The translations under genes and the position numbers were made by a program. Shown one piece after another: positions 17,874 to 26,840 of a stretch of DNA of 64,000 bases. The DNA is from Hyphomicrobiales bacterium (lineage in GTDB: Bacteria; Pseudomonadota; Alphaproteobacteria; Rhizobiales; Beijerinckiaceae): contig UBZM01000036.1 of the NCBI GenBank assembly GCA_900470095.1, positions 282,465-346,464 of the forward strand, written 5' to 3'. Below the pieces are notes generated by a model, which worked only from the letters and a program-made list of their open reading frames with translations, did no database searches and was not told the DNA's origin. The stretch's first letter is position 1, and each line of letters starts with the position of its first letter.

Positions 17874-18212
17874 TCTCTACTCCGCCTGGTTTGAAAATGG
17901 GCACCCCGCCCGAAGAAAACCCCTTCTGGAGTGGAATAGCCTATACGCAAAGCACATGCCATCGACGATATGTGGAAACTAAGATTGTAGCAATTTTTTG
18001 ATATGTATAAACTGTTTCAAAATTCAAAGTATTGCGTTTTTTGGCCATATTCCTCTTTAATAATCGAAGATATTCGATTCTTAGTCTGTCATCATAACGA
18101 CACTCCTAGCGCAACATGCTAGTAATCGATCGTGTCCCTTCTAGCGATATTTCGTGGTTGATGGTTGGCCGTCACCCCAGCCGATCCAGACCCCTATGCA
18201 ACGGAGATATGA
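17874..18212. promoter_or_regulatory. AT-rich divergent control region of the secretion locus
   Basis: This 339-bp stretch between the MarR-type regulator and the type I exporter has no gene and is strikingly AT-rich from about 17980 to 18110. It holds the inverted repeat AATCGAA-GATA-TTCGATT at 18062-18079. It also holds TTTCAAAATTC at 18015-18025, which recurs inverted in the leader of the RTX gene. Promoters for both directions must lie here. Confidence 0.6.
18062..18079. promoter_or_regulatory. Inverted repeat, candidate operator
   Basis: Perfect 7-bp arms AATCGAA and TTCGATT flank GATA. The size and symmetry suit a MarR-family dimer. It is 134 bp before the exporter ATG and 189 bp before the regulator ATG. 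Confidence 0.45.
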
Positions 18213-19961
18213 ATGAAGGTCGCAGCCTCGGCGCCCGATGGTTTGATCCGTGAACTGCAGCGCTCCTTTACCGGTGGCCTTGCCTATGCGGCCTTCCTGA
18301 GTTTCTGCGTCAACATCCTGCTGCTGACCGTGCCGATGTTCATGGTGCAGGTGCAGGACCGCGTTATCGTCAGCCGCAGCTTCGACACGCTCACCATGCT
18401 GCTGGTGATCGCGTTCGGTGGTCTCGTGCTCTACGGTGTCATCGAGTTCATTCGATCCCTGACCTTCCAGACCATGGCGAGCGGCTTTGCCCGGCGCCTC
18501 AATCTGCCGGCCCTGGAAGCGGCGGTCAGTGCTTCGCTCGAACAGGGCTCGGCCCAGGCCACCCAGGCGATTCGCGACTTGAACGATATCCGCTATTTCA
18601 TCGCGAGCTCGGCCATCGCGACGCCGCTCGAAGCGGCCTGGTCTCCGATCTTCCTTGCCGTGCTCTTTGCCTTCCACCCGGTTTACGGGCTCGTCGGCGC
18701 GATTTCGCTGGTCATATTGCTGATGCTCGGCGTGCTCTCCGACGTGCTGACGCGCCGTGTGCTGAAGGAGGCCAACGAAGAAGGCGTCGCCAGCATCAAT
18801 GATGTCGGCGCCAGCCTGCGCCACGCTGAGACGATCGAGGCCATGGGCATGCTGCCGGCTCTGGCCAGGCGCTGGCGCGGCAAGCAGGTGGCGATGATCG
18901 AGCTGCTCGATCTCGGCACGCGCCGCGGCAAACTGATTGCAGCCGTGACCCGCGCCTCGCGCATGACGATGCAGCTCGCGATCTATGCGACCGGTGCCAC
19001 GCTGATCATCAAGAACGAAGTCTCGGTGGGCACGCTGATGGCGGCGAGCATCCTGCTCGGCCGCCTGCTGGCACCCTTTGATTCGATGATCTCCGACTGG
19101 CGGCAATGGGTTCTCGCGGCCGCCGCTTGGAAGCGCGTGCGCGATCTGCTGCTGCTCGGCTCGTCACGGCGCCAGACCACCGCCAATCCACCGACCCAGG
19201 GCGATCTGGTGATCGACCGCGTCGTCTACGCTCCGGCCGGGGCCGAGCAGACGGTCATCAAGAGTGTCTCGTTCTCATTGTCGCCGGGCGAGGTGCTTGG
19301 CATCGTCGGTCCGTCCGGAGCCGGCAAATCAACCCTGGCGCGACTGCTCGTCGGGGTCCTGAAGCCGAATGTCGGCGGCGTCTATCTCGACGGCCACAAT
19401 GTCTATCTCTGGGAGCGCGCCTCCTTCGGAGCCATGGTGGGCTATCTGCCGCAATCGGTCTCGCTGCTGAACGGTACCATCGCCGACAATATCGCCCGGA
19501 TGCGTGTTCCGGAGCCGCAGGCCATTCTCGAGGCCGCCCGGACTGCCGGCGTGCATGAACTGATCGGGCGCATGCCGCTCGGCTACGACACGAACGTCAA
19601 TGACGGCGACTTCAAGCTCTCGGGCGGCCAGCGCCAGCGTATCGGCCTTGCCCGGGCGCTATACGGCGCGCCGCGCCTGCTGGTGCTGGACGAGCCCAAT
19701 GCCAATCTTGATGCGGAAGGCGAACAGAGCCTGATTCGCGCCATCAACGCCGCGCGCGAGGGCGGCGCCATGGTCATCCTGATCGCGCATCGCCCCTCCG
19801 TGATGCAGATCGTCGACAAGATCCTGGTGCTGCGCGAAGGCAGGATCGCCCAGTTCGGACCGCGTTCGGCGATCGCCGGCATGATCACGCCTGGTGGCCT
19901 CGTCGAGATCGAACCCAAGCCGCAGACCGGTGCGAGCAAGCCCCGCGAGGTGATGGCATGA
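18213..19961 (+). CDS. Type I secretion system permease/ATPase (PrtD/PrsD type)
   Basis: This 582-residue fused ABC exporter has about six membrane helices (residues 20-310). The nucleotide-binding domain follows, with Walker A GPSGAGKST (366-374), Q-loop LPQSVSLL, signature LSGGQRQR, Walker B LLVLDEP and the switch IAHRPS. The start region and length match PrtD/AprD/PrsD proteins, which export unfolded RTX proteins with C-terminal signals. ACGGAG precedes the ATG. It overlaps the adaptor gene by 4 bp. The RTX protein encoded just downstream is the evident substrate. No outer-membrane TolC gene is nearby, so a housekeeping TolC is presumably used. Confidence 0.96.
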   Translation: MKVAASAPDGLIRELQRSFTGGLAYAAFLSFCVNILLLTVPMFMVQVQDRVIVSRSFDTLTMLLVIAFGGLVLYGVIEFIRSLTFQTMASGFARRLNLPALEAAVSASLEQGSAQATQAIRDLNDIRYFIASSAIATPLEAAWSPIFLAVLFAFHPVYGLVGAISLVILLMLGVLSDVLTRRVLKEANEEGVASINDVGASLRHAETIEAMGMLPALARRWRGKQVAMIELLDLGTRRGKLIAAVTRASRMTMQLAIYATGATLIIKNEVSVGTLMAASILLGRLLAPFDSMISDWRQWVLAAAAWKRVRDLLLLGSSRRQTTANPPTQGDLVIDRVVYAPAGAEQTVIKSVSFSLSPGEVLGIVGPSGAGKSTLARLLVGVLKPNVGGVYLDGHNVYLWERASFGAMVGYLPQSVSLLNGTIADNIARMRVPEPQAILEAARTAGVHELIGRMPLGYDTNVNDGDFKLSGGQRQRIGLARALYGAPRLLVLDEPNANLDAEGEQSLIRAINAAREGGAMVILIAHRPSVMQIVDKILVLREGRIAQFGPRSAIAGMITPGGLVEIEPKPQTGASKPREVMA

Positions 19962-21313
19962 GCAAGCTTCCAGCCCCCCTGAGCGCGAGCCGCGCGCTCG
20001 TTCCGGTCACCCCCGTCGAGGAGCCGGAGGAGCGGATGCCCTCGCTGCGCAATCTCGTGCTGGCCGGTGTCAGTGCGATCGCCATCGGCTTCGGCGGCTT
20101 CGGGGCCTGGGCGGTGACGGCAAGGCTCGACAATGCCGCCGTCGCGGTCGGTACTGTCGTGGTCGACAGCAAGCGCAAGACCGTCAGCCATCTTGAGGGC
20201 GGCGTCCTGAAGATGCTGCTCAAGCTTGAGGGGGACCGCGTCGTCAAGGATGAGCCCCTGTTGCGGCTCGAGGATGCCCGTGCCCGCGCCGAGCTGCAGC
20301 AGCTCCACGGTAAGCGCGTCGGCTTCGAGGCCAGGCTGGCCCGGCTCCGCGCCGAGCAGAACAACGCGACGGAGATCGACTTTCCCGATGATCTCAAGAT
20401 GGCCGGAACGCCGATCGCGCAGGAGGTGATCAGAGCGGAACGCAAGCTCTTCCAGGCGCGAACGCAGGTCTATGATGGGCGCATCAGCATCCAGAAGCGT
20501 GTCATTGAGCAGCATCAGGCCGAGACCGAGGCGCTTCAGGCCCAGATCGAGGCGACTCGCTTTCAGCGTAGCCTGATCGACGAGGAGGTCCGCGTGGTCG
20601 GGGACCTCTACGAGAAGCGCTATGCCAAGCGCAGCCAGCTCGTCGAACTCCAAACCAAGCAGAGCGAGCTTGCCGGACGCAGTGGCGAAGCCGCGGCCCG
20701 CAAGGCCAAGGCGGAGCAGGCGGTCGCGGGCGCGCAACTCGAGATCACCTCGCTCGGCCTCGAACGGCAAAACGAGATCGCCAAGGATCTGCAGGATAGC
20801 CAGCTCGCCTTGTCCGAGGTGGTCGAGCGCATCGTCCAGGCTGAGGACGTGCTGCGCCGCCTCGTGGTCATGTCCCCGCAGGAGGGTATCGTCGCCAATA
20901 TCCGGGCGCGGACCGCCGGAAGTGCGATTGCTGCCGGGGAGGCCATTCTCGACATCGTGCCCGAGCGCGAGCCCCTGATCGTCGAGGCCAAGGTCGATCC
21001 GCGCGACATCGACTCGGTCAAGCTCGGTGCCGAGACGCGGGTGCGGCTGACCGCCTTCAATGCGCGGCTGATGCCGCCGCTGATCTCGAAGGTGACCTAT
21101 GTCGCTGCCGACCAGCTTGTCGATGAGAAGTCCGGGGTCGCCTATTTCATCGTCCGGGCCGAGATCACGCCAGAGAGCCTCGCCCAGAACAAGGTCACCC
21201 TTCATGCCGGCATGGCCGCAGAGGTCCTGATCGTGAACGGCTCGCGGCGCGCCGTGGACTATCTGCTGGCCCCCTTCGCCGAGAGCTTCAACCGGGCATT
21301 CCGGGAGGACTGA
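19958..21313 (+). CDS. HlyD-family type I secretion periplasmic adaptor (PrsE type)
   Basis: This 451-residue membrane-fusion protein has a short cytosolic N-terminus, one membrane helix (about 28-52), a lipoyl half-motif (VSHLEGGVLKMLL near 70), a long coiled-coil region (about 110-300) and a C-terminal beta-barrel (about 320-425). This is the layout of PrtE/AprE/HlyD adaptors that link the inner-membrane ABC protein to TolC. The ATGA overlap with the exporter gene shows coupling. The length is typical. Confidence 0.95.
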   Translation: MSKLPAPLSASRALVPVTPVEEPEERMPSLRNLVLAGVSAIAIGFGGFGAWAVTARLDNAAVAVGTVVVDSKRKTVSHLEGGVLKMLLKLEGDRVVKDEPLLRLEDARARAELQQLHGKRVGFEARLARLRAEQNNATEIDFPDDLKMAGTPIAQEVIRAERKLFQARTQVYDGRISIQKRVIEQHQAETEALQAQIEATRFQRSLIDEEVRVVGDLYEKRYAKRSQLVELQTKQSELAGRSGEAAARKAKAEQAVAGAQLEITSLGLERQNEIAKDLQDSQLALSEVVERIVQAEDVLRRLVVMSPQEGIVANIRARTAGSAIAAGEAILDIVPEREPLIVEAKVDPRDIDSVKLGAETRVRLTAFNARLMPPLISKVTYVAADQLVDEKSGVAYFIVRAEITPESLAQNKVTLHAGMAAEVLIVNGSRRAVDYLLAPFAESFNRAFRED

Positions 21314-21626
21314 ACAGGGGCGGCCGGTGCGAATTTTCACAGTGAATTCAGCAAAGTAAGAATACGTTTCGATTTATATTTCGAATTTTGAAATTCATTC
21401 AATGTATAACGTTTGGCAATTAGAGAATTAACGCCAGTAAATCTTTTCGCGCCATAATATTGTCACAACAAATCTCTTGCTGCATCGCACATATTCGGTA
21501 GGCTTAGCTCCGTTGAGCAATGACGAGTCATCTGCTCGTCATTGGGGCGGCGCCGTTTTGCGAGGTGTTTTGGCGAATGCGCGCCGAGACCCTTGGGGCG
21601 CCTCAGTTCATTTCCAGGAGGTGACT
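21314..21626. promoter_or_regulatory. AT-rich leader region of the RTX gene
   Basis: This 313-bp gap between adaptor and RTX genes has no gene. Bases 21340-21480 are very AT-rich. They contain TTCGATT at 21368-21374, GAATTT-TG-AAATTC at 21383-21396 and, farther down, a 10-bp hairpin. The layout suggests that the RTX gene has its own promoter and a long regulated leader. Confidence 0.55.
21518..21544 (+). promoter_or_regulatory. Hairpin in the RTX 5' leader
   Basis: Perfect 10-bp stem: CAATGACGAG at 21518-21527 and CTCGTCATTG at 21535-21544, with a 7-nt loop. It ends 82 nt before the RTX ATG. It could be an mRNA structure or an operator. Confidence 0.45.
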
Positions 21627-22421
21627 ATGGCCACGATAGAAGGCAGCGCGTTCGACGACTTCTTGATCGGGACACGGTTCAGCGATGTGATTCATGCCGG
21701 TGCCGGCGACGACGTCGTCAAGGGCGGCCATGGAGCAGACGTCCTGTTCGGCGAAGACGGCGACGATGTCCTCTTCGGCGACCAAGGCGATGACGTCATC
21801 TTCGGTGGCGAGGGGCGCGATATCCTCTTCGGCGGTCAAGGCGACGATGTCCTTTCCGGCGACGAGGGCAATGATCTGCTCTCCGGCGGCCAAGGAGATG
21901 ACGTGCTCATGGGTGGCGAAGGGAACGACCTGCTGCAGGGCGACTCCGGCAACGACGTCCTCATCGGTGGCGAAGGGAACGATATCCTCCAGGGCGGCTC
22001 CGGCAATGACGTGCTCGAGGGTGGTCTCGGCAACGACTTGCTCCAGGGCGGCTCGGGCAACGACGTCCTGATGGGCGGCGAGGGTAACGACATCCTCCAG
22101 GGCGGTTCGGGCGACGACCTGCTCTTCGGCGGCGAAGGCAATGACATCCTGTCCGGCGGTGCCGGCAACGACGTCTTCGTCTTCGAAGGGGGCGGCGGCA
22201 ACGATCTCGTGCTCGATTTCGATGCCGGTCACGACATGTTGCAGATCGCCTCCGACATCAACGGCACCGGCGTTACCTCGGCAGACGACCTCGCCGCGCG
22301 GACGACGACGGTCAACGGCAATGCGGTTGTCGATCTCGGCAACGGCGATTCGCTCACTCTCGTCGGCGTCACCGCCGAGGACGTCCAGAGCGATCCGAAC
22401 TCCTACTTCACCGTCGCGTAA
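21627..22421 (+). CDS. RTX calcium-binding repeat protein, probable type I secretion substrate
   Basis: This 264-residue acidic protein is built almost wholly of RTX nonapeptides. About 18 uninterrupted units of the form GGxGNDxLx run from residue 23 to 184. Each pair can bind Ca2+ and fold as a parallel beta-roll outside the cell. The last 75 residues have the usual RTX tail (FEGGGGNDLVLDFD, then a strand-rich C-terminus ending in YFTVA) that serves as the secretion signal. No enzyme domain and no N-terminal signal peptide are present. The ATG at 21627 follows AGGAGGTG, a near-perfect ribosome binding site. Neighbouring exporter genes support type I secretion. A structural, adhesive or carrier role is inferred. 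Confidence 0.93.
   Translation: MATIEGSAFDDFLIGTRFSDVIHAGAGDDVVKGGHGADVLFGEDGDDVLFGDQGDDVIFGGEGRDILFGGQGDDVLSGDEGNDLLSGGQGDDVLMGGEGNDLLQGDSGNDVLIGGEGNDILQGGSGNDVLEGGLGNDLLQGGSGNDVLMGGEGNDILQGGSGDDLLFGGEGNDILSGGAGNDVFVFEGGGGNDLVLDFDAGHDMLQIASDINGTGVTSADDLAARTTTVNGNAVVDLGNGDSLTLVGVTAEDVQSDPNSYFTVA
21693..22178 (+). repeat. 27-bp tandem coding repeats (RTX nonapeptides)
   Basis: About 18 in-frame units of 27 bp, with a recurring GGCGGN...GGCAACGAC pattern, encode the RTX beta-roll. Units are similar but not identical, so the array could still recombine and change length. Confidence 0.9.
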
Positions 22422-22428
22422 CGACCTC

Positions 22429-22458
22429 GCGACGCCGGCTACTCCTGGCCGGCGTCGC
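22429..22458 (+). terminator. Strong hairpin after the RTX gene
   Basis: Perfect 11-bp stem: GCGACGCCGGC at 22429-22439 and GCCGGCGTCGC at 22448-22458, with an 8-nt loop. It starts 7 nt after the RTX stop and ends 25 nt before the next gene. No T-tract is present. It may end or protect the RTX message while letting some transcription into the glycan genes. Confidence 0.6.
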
Positions 22459-22483
22459 ACCCTGACACGTCGGAAGTTGAGCC

Positions 22484-24760
22484 ATGTTGACGATCACGAC
22501 GACCCAGTTGGTCGGAGACCAAAACTCCAATCCCGAGTTGCTGCGGCTCTGTGGTTCCGTGTTCCTGCTGAGCTGGAGCCTCGACGGACCGCTGGCTGAT
22601 CGGCAGGTCGTGTCGCTGGCAAGCCGGGAGCGGCGCGTTTCCTCCGCTTCGCTGACGCTGGGCCTCGGCGACGGGCGCACCCGGATCGTTTCGGTCTTCC
22701 GGCATTCTGGCCATGACGAGATCGTCGCGACCTTGTCCGGTGGCAATCTCGGTCCGGATCAGGCCGTCTCCTTCGATCCCGAATTCGTGCATGCAATGGC
22801 GGAGGCGCCCGAGATCCTGCGCGAGTTGACGCCGGCCGCGAGGATTGCGCTGGCAAGCGCCCTGATCGCGACCTGGCCGACCCTGTTCAATCTGCGGGAG
22901 ACGATCGCCTATCTCGCCTTCCTGCGCCAGTTCCTGCTCGCCCTTTCACGCAAGCCGACTCCTGTGCTGCCGGTCGCTGCGCTGCCCGACGGCAAGATCC
23001 TTCTTGAATCCTCGGTGCCCGGGCGCCTCGACGCGATCAAGGTGGCATACTGGCTCGGCCCCGCAAGCCTGACGCGCATCGCTGCGAATCCGAGGCTCGG
23101 CAAACCTGACCGGAGCGCCCGCCGCTCGCTGCACCTTATCCTCGACGAGCCTCAGCCGCGCGGTCCCGGCTTGCTCGTTCTGCAAAGCGATGTCGGGCTG
23201 ATCGTCCGTGCCCTTCCCGAGCGCGCCACAGCGCCGACGCTTGGCCGCTGGTGGGCCGGGAAGGCCAGCGAGCGCGACGATCTGCGCAGCTGGTTCGTCG
23301 AGCAACTGGCCGGCCAATCCGAACAGGGGCGCCTGCTCGCGATCGAGATGCAGAGGCGACTGCCCTTGCCGGTCCAGAGCGTCCGTCGTCACGACGACCT
23401 GCCCTCGGCCGAGCTCGATCTCGCGGTTTCGACCCCTGCCGGCCTGCTGCTCGGTGGCTGGTACCGCGATCTGGACGGTTTGCTCGATCAAATCCTCATC
23501 CACCGCAGCACCGGCGCGCCGAGCCCGATCGGCGATCGGATCGCGCGGTTCCCGGCCGTGATGGCTGAGCCCGGCGGCGACAACCGGGCCGTGACCGGCT
23601 TCCTCGGTCTCGTGCCCGATTATGCCGGCGGCGCTCCTGTCCTGCAGCCGCGCTGCGAGCTGAAGCTGAGATCGGGGACCACGCTTTTCCTGCGCCCGGC
23701 GCCGCAGCCCGCTGACATCGCGACCATCCGTGCCCGGGCCCTGGCCTCGATCCCGCCGCAGCACCTCACGGCTGAAATCCTGCAGCAGAGCCTCGCGCCC
23801 GTGCTAGCCGCGTGCCAGTCCGCGCTGCGCGACAGTCTGCCAGAGCCACGGCTGCGGACGATCGGCACTTTGCCGGACCGGCCGGGTGTCTCGGTCGTGA
23901 TCCCGCTCTACCGAGTCTATGACTTCCTGCGGATCCAGGTCTCGGCCTTTGCGGCCGATCCCTGGTTCGTCGAAAAGGCCGAGCTGATCTATGTGCTTGA
24001 TTCCCCCGAGCATGAGGCTGAAGTCGCGCATCTGCTCGGTGGCCTGCACCTCGCCTATGGCCTGCCGATCCAGCTTGTGGTGATGGGCCGCAATGGCGGC
24101 TTCTCGGCCGCCTGCAATGCCGGGGCCGAGGCGGCGCGCGGCGATGTGCTCGCCATGGTCAATTCGGATGTGATCCCGAGCGAGGCCGGCTGGCTGCCCG
24201 CTCTGGCGCGCAAACTCGACCGGCGCGGGCGTGTCGGCGCCGTTGGGCCGAAACTGCTCTATGACGACGGCTCGCTGCAGCATGCCGGCCTCCTTTTCAA
24301 GCGGGACCGTCACGGCGTCTGGCTCAATCATCACTACTTCAAGGGCATGCCGGGCGGCTATCGGCCCGCCAATGTCGAGCGGCTCGTCCCAGGTGTCACC
24401 GGTGCTTGCATCGTGCTGCCGCGTGCGCTCTTCAACGAGGTCGGTGGCTTCGACGACAGCTATGTCATCGGCGACTACGAGGATAGCGATCTCTGCCTGA
24501 AGATCCGGCAGGCCGGCTTCGGCATCAAATATGTGCCGTCCGTCGCGCTCTATCATCTCGAGCGCCAGTCGATCTCCAAGAGCCTGGATTACACCCGCGG
24601 CGTCGCCTCGCAGCACAATGCCTGGCTGCAGACGAGCCGCTGGGATGCCCAGATCGACGCGTTGATGGCCGATGAATCGGCTCTGCCGCGCAAGGTCGCG
24701 CCTGCGCGCGACCCCGACATCCTTCCCCGCACCGTCCTCAGGAGGGCAAGCGCTGCATGA
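22484..24760 (+). CDS. Large glycosyltransferase family 2 protein
   Basis: This 758-residue protein has an N-terminal region of about 460 residues without a familiar catalytic fold, and a C-terminal GT2 (GT-A) domain. That domain begins VSVVIPLYRVYDFL and has the nucleotide-sugar motif NGGFSAACNAG, the metal-binding NSD at 560-562, and the acceptor/catalytic GDYEDSD around 664-669. The N-terminal part holds a GGWYRD module (Trp326) also found in two neighbours. It likely adds a sugar to a surface glycan or protein from the cytosol. GGAAG precedes the ATG, and the next gene overlaps by 4 bp. Confidence 0.9.
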   Translation: MLTITTTQLVGDQNSNPELLRLCGSVFLLSWSLDGPLADRQVVSLASRERRVSSASLTLGLGDGRTRIVSVFRHSGHDEIVATLSGGNLGPDQAVSFDPEFVHAMAEAPEILRELTPAARIALASALIATWPTLFNLRETIAYLAFLRQFLLALSRKPTPVLPVAALPDGKILLESSVPGRLDAIKVAYWLGPASLTRIAANPRLGKPDRSARRSLHLILDEPQPRGPGLLVLQSDVGLIVRALPERATAPTLGRWWAGKASERDDLRSWFVEQLAGQSEQGRLLAIEMQRRLPLPVQSVRRHDDLPSAELDLAVSTPAGLLLGGWYRDLDGLLDQILIHRSTGAPSPIGDRIARFPAVMAEPGGDNRAVTGFLGLVPDYAGGAPVLQPRCELKLRSGTTLFLRPAPQPADIATIRARALASIPPQHLTAEILQQSLAPVLAACQSALRDSLPEPRLRTIGTLPDRPGVSVVIPLYRVYDFLRIQVSAFAADPWFVEKAELIYVLDSPEHEAEVAHLLGGLHLAYGLPIQLVVMGRNGGFSAACNAGAEAARGDVLAMVNSDVIPSEAGWLPALARKLDRRGRVGAVGPKLLYDDGSLQHAGLLFKRDRHGVWLNHHYFKGMPGGYRPANVERLVPGVTGACIVLPRALFNEVGGFDDSYVIGDYEDSDLCLKIRQAGFGIKYVPSVALYHLERQSISKSLDYTRGVASQHNAWLQTSRWDAQIDALMADESALPRKVAPARDPDILPRTVLRRASAA

Positions 24761-25590
24761 CGGCGACCCTGGCACTGCGTCCCATCGAGCCCAGCCCGGG
24801 CACGATCCCCAGCCAACCCGGCAAGGAATTCGACTGGCTGCTCGACCATATCCGCACCAACCGCTTCCTGCCGCATCCGCCGGCCGAGAACATCTTTGTC
24901 GGTGACGGCGACTACCGCGAGATCGGCGCGGAATTCCTGGGCCATTACGTCCGGATCGGCCGCCTGAAGCCGACCGAGCGGGTCTTCGACATTGGCTGTG
25001 GCATTGGCCGCATGGCGGTGCCGCTGACGCAGTATCTCGATCCGTCGAAAGCGAGCTATGACGGGGTTGACCCCGTGATGGACGGCATCCTCTGGTGCGC
25101 CCAGACGATCACGCCGGTCTACCCGCGCTTCCGGTTTCAGCGGCTCGACATCGCTCATCCCCTCTATAATCCGCAGGGTTCGCTGCCCGGCACCGAAGTC
25201 GCTTTCGGCTTCGCGAACCAGAGCTTCGATTTCATCACGATGGTCTCTGTGGCGACGCATCTGCCGCCGGAGGAACTGACGGTCTACCTCAAGGAGGCCT
25301 GCCGCCTGCTCGCGCCGGGCGGACGCCTGTTCCTGACCGCCTTCGCCATCAACGGGCAGCCGACGGGGCAGGAGCGCCTGAAATTCAAGCGCTGGCGCGA
25401 TGGGCCGGGCTGGTACGCGATCGAGGAGGCACCGCTCGCTGCCGCCGGCATTGAGGAGGAATTCCTGATCGCGCAGACGCAAGAGGCGGGGCTGCTCGTC
25501 GAGAGCCTTGGGCGCGGCCATTGGCGTGGCATCAACGCACCGCACTATCAGGACGTGCTGATCGCGACCAAGCCGGAGCGCAGCCGATGA
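24757..25590 (+). CDS. Class I SAM-dependent methyltransferase
   Basis: This 277-residue protein has the SAM-binding motif VFDIGCGIGRMAVPL (near residue 75), an acidic second strand (YDGVDP) and a fourth-strand segment FDFITMVSVATHL. The C-terminal half has LLAPGGRLFLTAF. It probably methylates a sugar or glycan end. The start overlaps the stop of the GT2 gene by 4 bp, and AGGAGGG lies upstream. Confidence 0.88.
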   Translation: MTATLALRPIEPSPGTIPSQPGKEFDWLLDHIRTNRFLPHPPAENIFVGDGDYREIGAEFLGHYVRIGRLKPTERVFDIGCGIGRMAVPLTQYLDPSKASYDGVDPVMDGILWCAQTITPVYPRFRFQRLDIAHPLYNPQGSLPGTEVAFGFANQSFDFITMVSVATHLPPEELTVYLKEACRLLAPGGRLFLTAFAINGQPTGQERLKFKRWRDGPGWYAIEEAPLAAAGIEEEFLIAQTQEAGLLVESLGRGHWRGINAPHYQDVLIATKPERSR

Positions 25591-26840
25591 GCCGCCGCAT
25601 CCTCGTCGTTGCGCATAACCATCCTGATCTGCATCCCGGCGGCACCGAGATTCTGGCTCATGACCTCGCCGCCGGTTATCGCGAGCAGGGCTGCGACGTG
25701 CTCTTCCTCGGCGCGACCAACGCGATCCATCGCGAGGCGCATCCCGGCACGGCATTGCAGGCTACCGGAACGGATGGCGATGTCCTGCTGTGGAGCGGCC
25801 ATTTCGACCGCTTCTATCTCAGCCAGATCGATCACTACGGCACCCTGCAGGATCTTGCCGGTCTGCTCCAGGAATACCGGCCGGATGTGATCCACATTCA
25901 CCATCTCGTGCTGATCGGCGCCGAGTTCCTGACCTTGGCGCGGCGCCTCCTGCCGACGGTGAAGATCGTGATGACGCTGCACGACTATTACCCGATCTGC
26001 CATAATGACGGGCTGATGGTGCGGCCGACCGATAAGGAGCGCTGCACCGCAGCCTCTCCGACACGCTGCCGGAGCTGCTTTCCCGGAATCGGCTCCGACC
26101 GCTTCCTGCTGCGCGAGCGCTTCCTGAAGACCCATCTCGCAGTGGTCGATCAGTTCGTCGCACCGAGTCACTTCCTGCGCCAGCGCTATGTCGACTGGGG
26201 GCTGGCGGGCGACCGCATCGACGTCATCGAAAACGCCCGCCCGGCTCGCGAGCCGGCACCGCACCGGGCCAAGCGCGGGCCCCGTGCCAGCTTCGGCTAT
26301 TTCGGCAACGTCAATCCCTGGAAGGGGGTGCTGGAGCTGGTCAAGGCCGCCTCGCTGCTCAGTGCCTCGGGCCTGCGCGGCTTCGAAGTGCGCATCCATG
26401 GCGGGGCTCCGTTCCAGAGCGAGGCCTTCGTTGCGCAGTTCGAGGCGGCGCTCGCGGCCTCGGACGGCACGGTCACCCATTGCGGTCCCTATCAGCGCGA
26501 GGAGATGCCGGAGCTGATGGCCGAGATCGATTGGGTGGTGATGCCCTCGATCTGGTGGGAGAACGCCCCGCTCGTCATTCAGGAGGCGTTCCAGCACCGC
26601 CGCCCCGTCATCGCCAGCGGCATCGGTGGCATGGCGGAGATGGTGCGGGACGGCATCGACGGGCTGCATGTCCGTCCGGGCGATCCGGCGCAGCTTGCCC
26701 GCATCTTGCGGCGCGCGGTCGAGGAGAAGGGCCTGTGGGATCGCCTCGTCGAAGGCATCCGGCCCCAGCCGACCATCGCCGATTGCACCACGGCGCATCT
26801 CGCGCTGTTCGACAGGCTCACACTCGCGGAGGCGGCATGA
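25587..26840 (+). CDS. Glycosyltransferase family 4 protein with cysteine cluster
   Basis: This 417-residue GT-B enzyme begins RRILVVAHNHPDLHPGGTE and has the donor-side motif WWENAPLVIQEAF with an intact EX7E pair. Between the two Rossmann domains lies an unusual segment with ICHNDG, then cysteines in the pattern C-x7-C-x2-C-F-P. A paralogue encoded at 29771 shares it. The ATG at 25587 overlaps the methyltransferase stop by 4 bp. It likely transfers a hexose onto the glycan built by this locus. Confidence 0.9.
   Translation: MSRRILVVAHNHPDLHPGGTEILAHDLAAGYREQGCDVLFLGATNAIHREAHPGTALQATGTDGDVLLWSGHFDRFYLSQIDHYGTLQDLAGLLQEYRPDVIHIHHLVLIGAEFLTLARRLLPTVKIVMTLHDYYPICHNDGLMVRPTDKERCTAASPTRCRSCFPGIGSDRFLLRERFLKTHLAVVDQFVAPSHFLRQRYVDWGLAGDRIDVIENARPAREPAPHRAKRGPRASFGYFGNVNPWKGVLELVKAASLLSASGLRGFEVRIHGGAPFQSEAFVAQFEAALAASDGTVTHCGPYQREEMPELMAEIDWVVMPSIWWENAPLVIQEAFQHRRPVIASGIGGMAEMVRDGIDGLHVRPGDPAQLARILRRAVEEKGLWDRLVEGIRPQPTIADCTTAHLALFDRLTLAEAA

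Noticed and set aside
19583..21340. Minus-strand open frame of 585 codons
   Set aside because: It lies wholly antisense to the type I exporter and adaptor genes, which have clear motifs and ribosome binding sites. Its length reflects high GC codon bias.
21693..22178. Regular 27-bp repeats as a CRISPR-like array
   Set aside because: The periodicity is in-frame and encodes RTX nonapeptides; there are no unique spacers and no cas genes.
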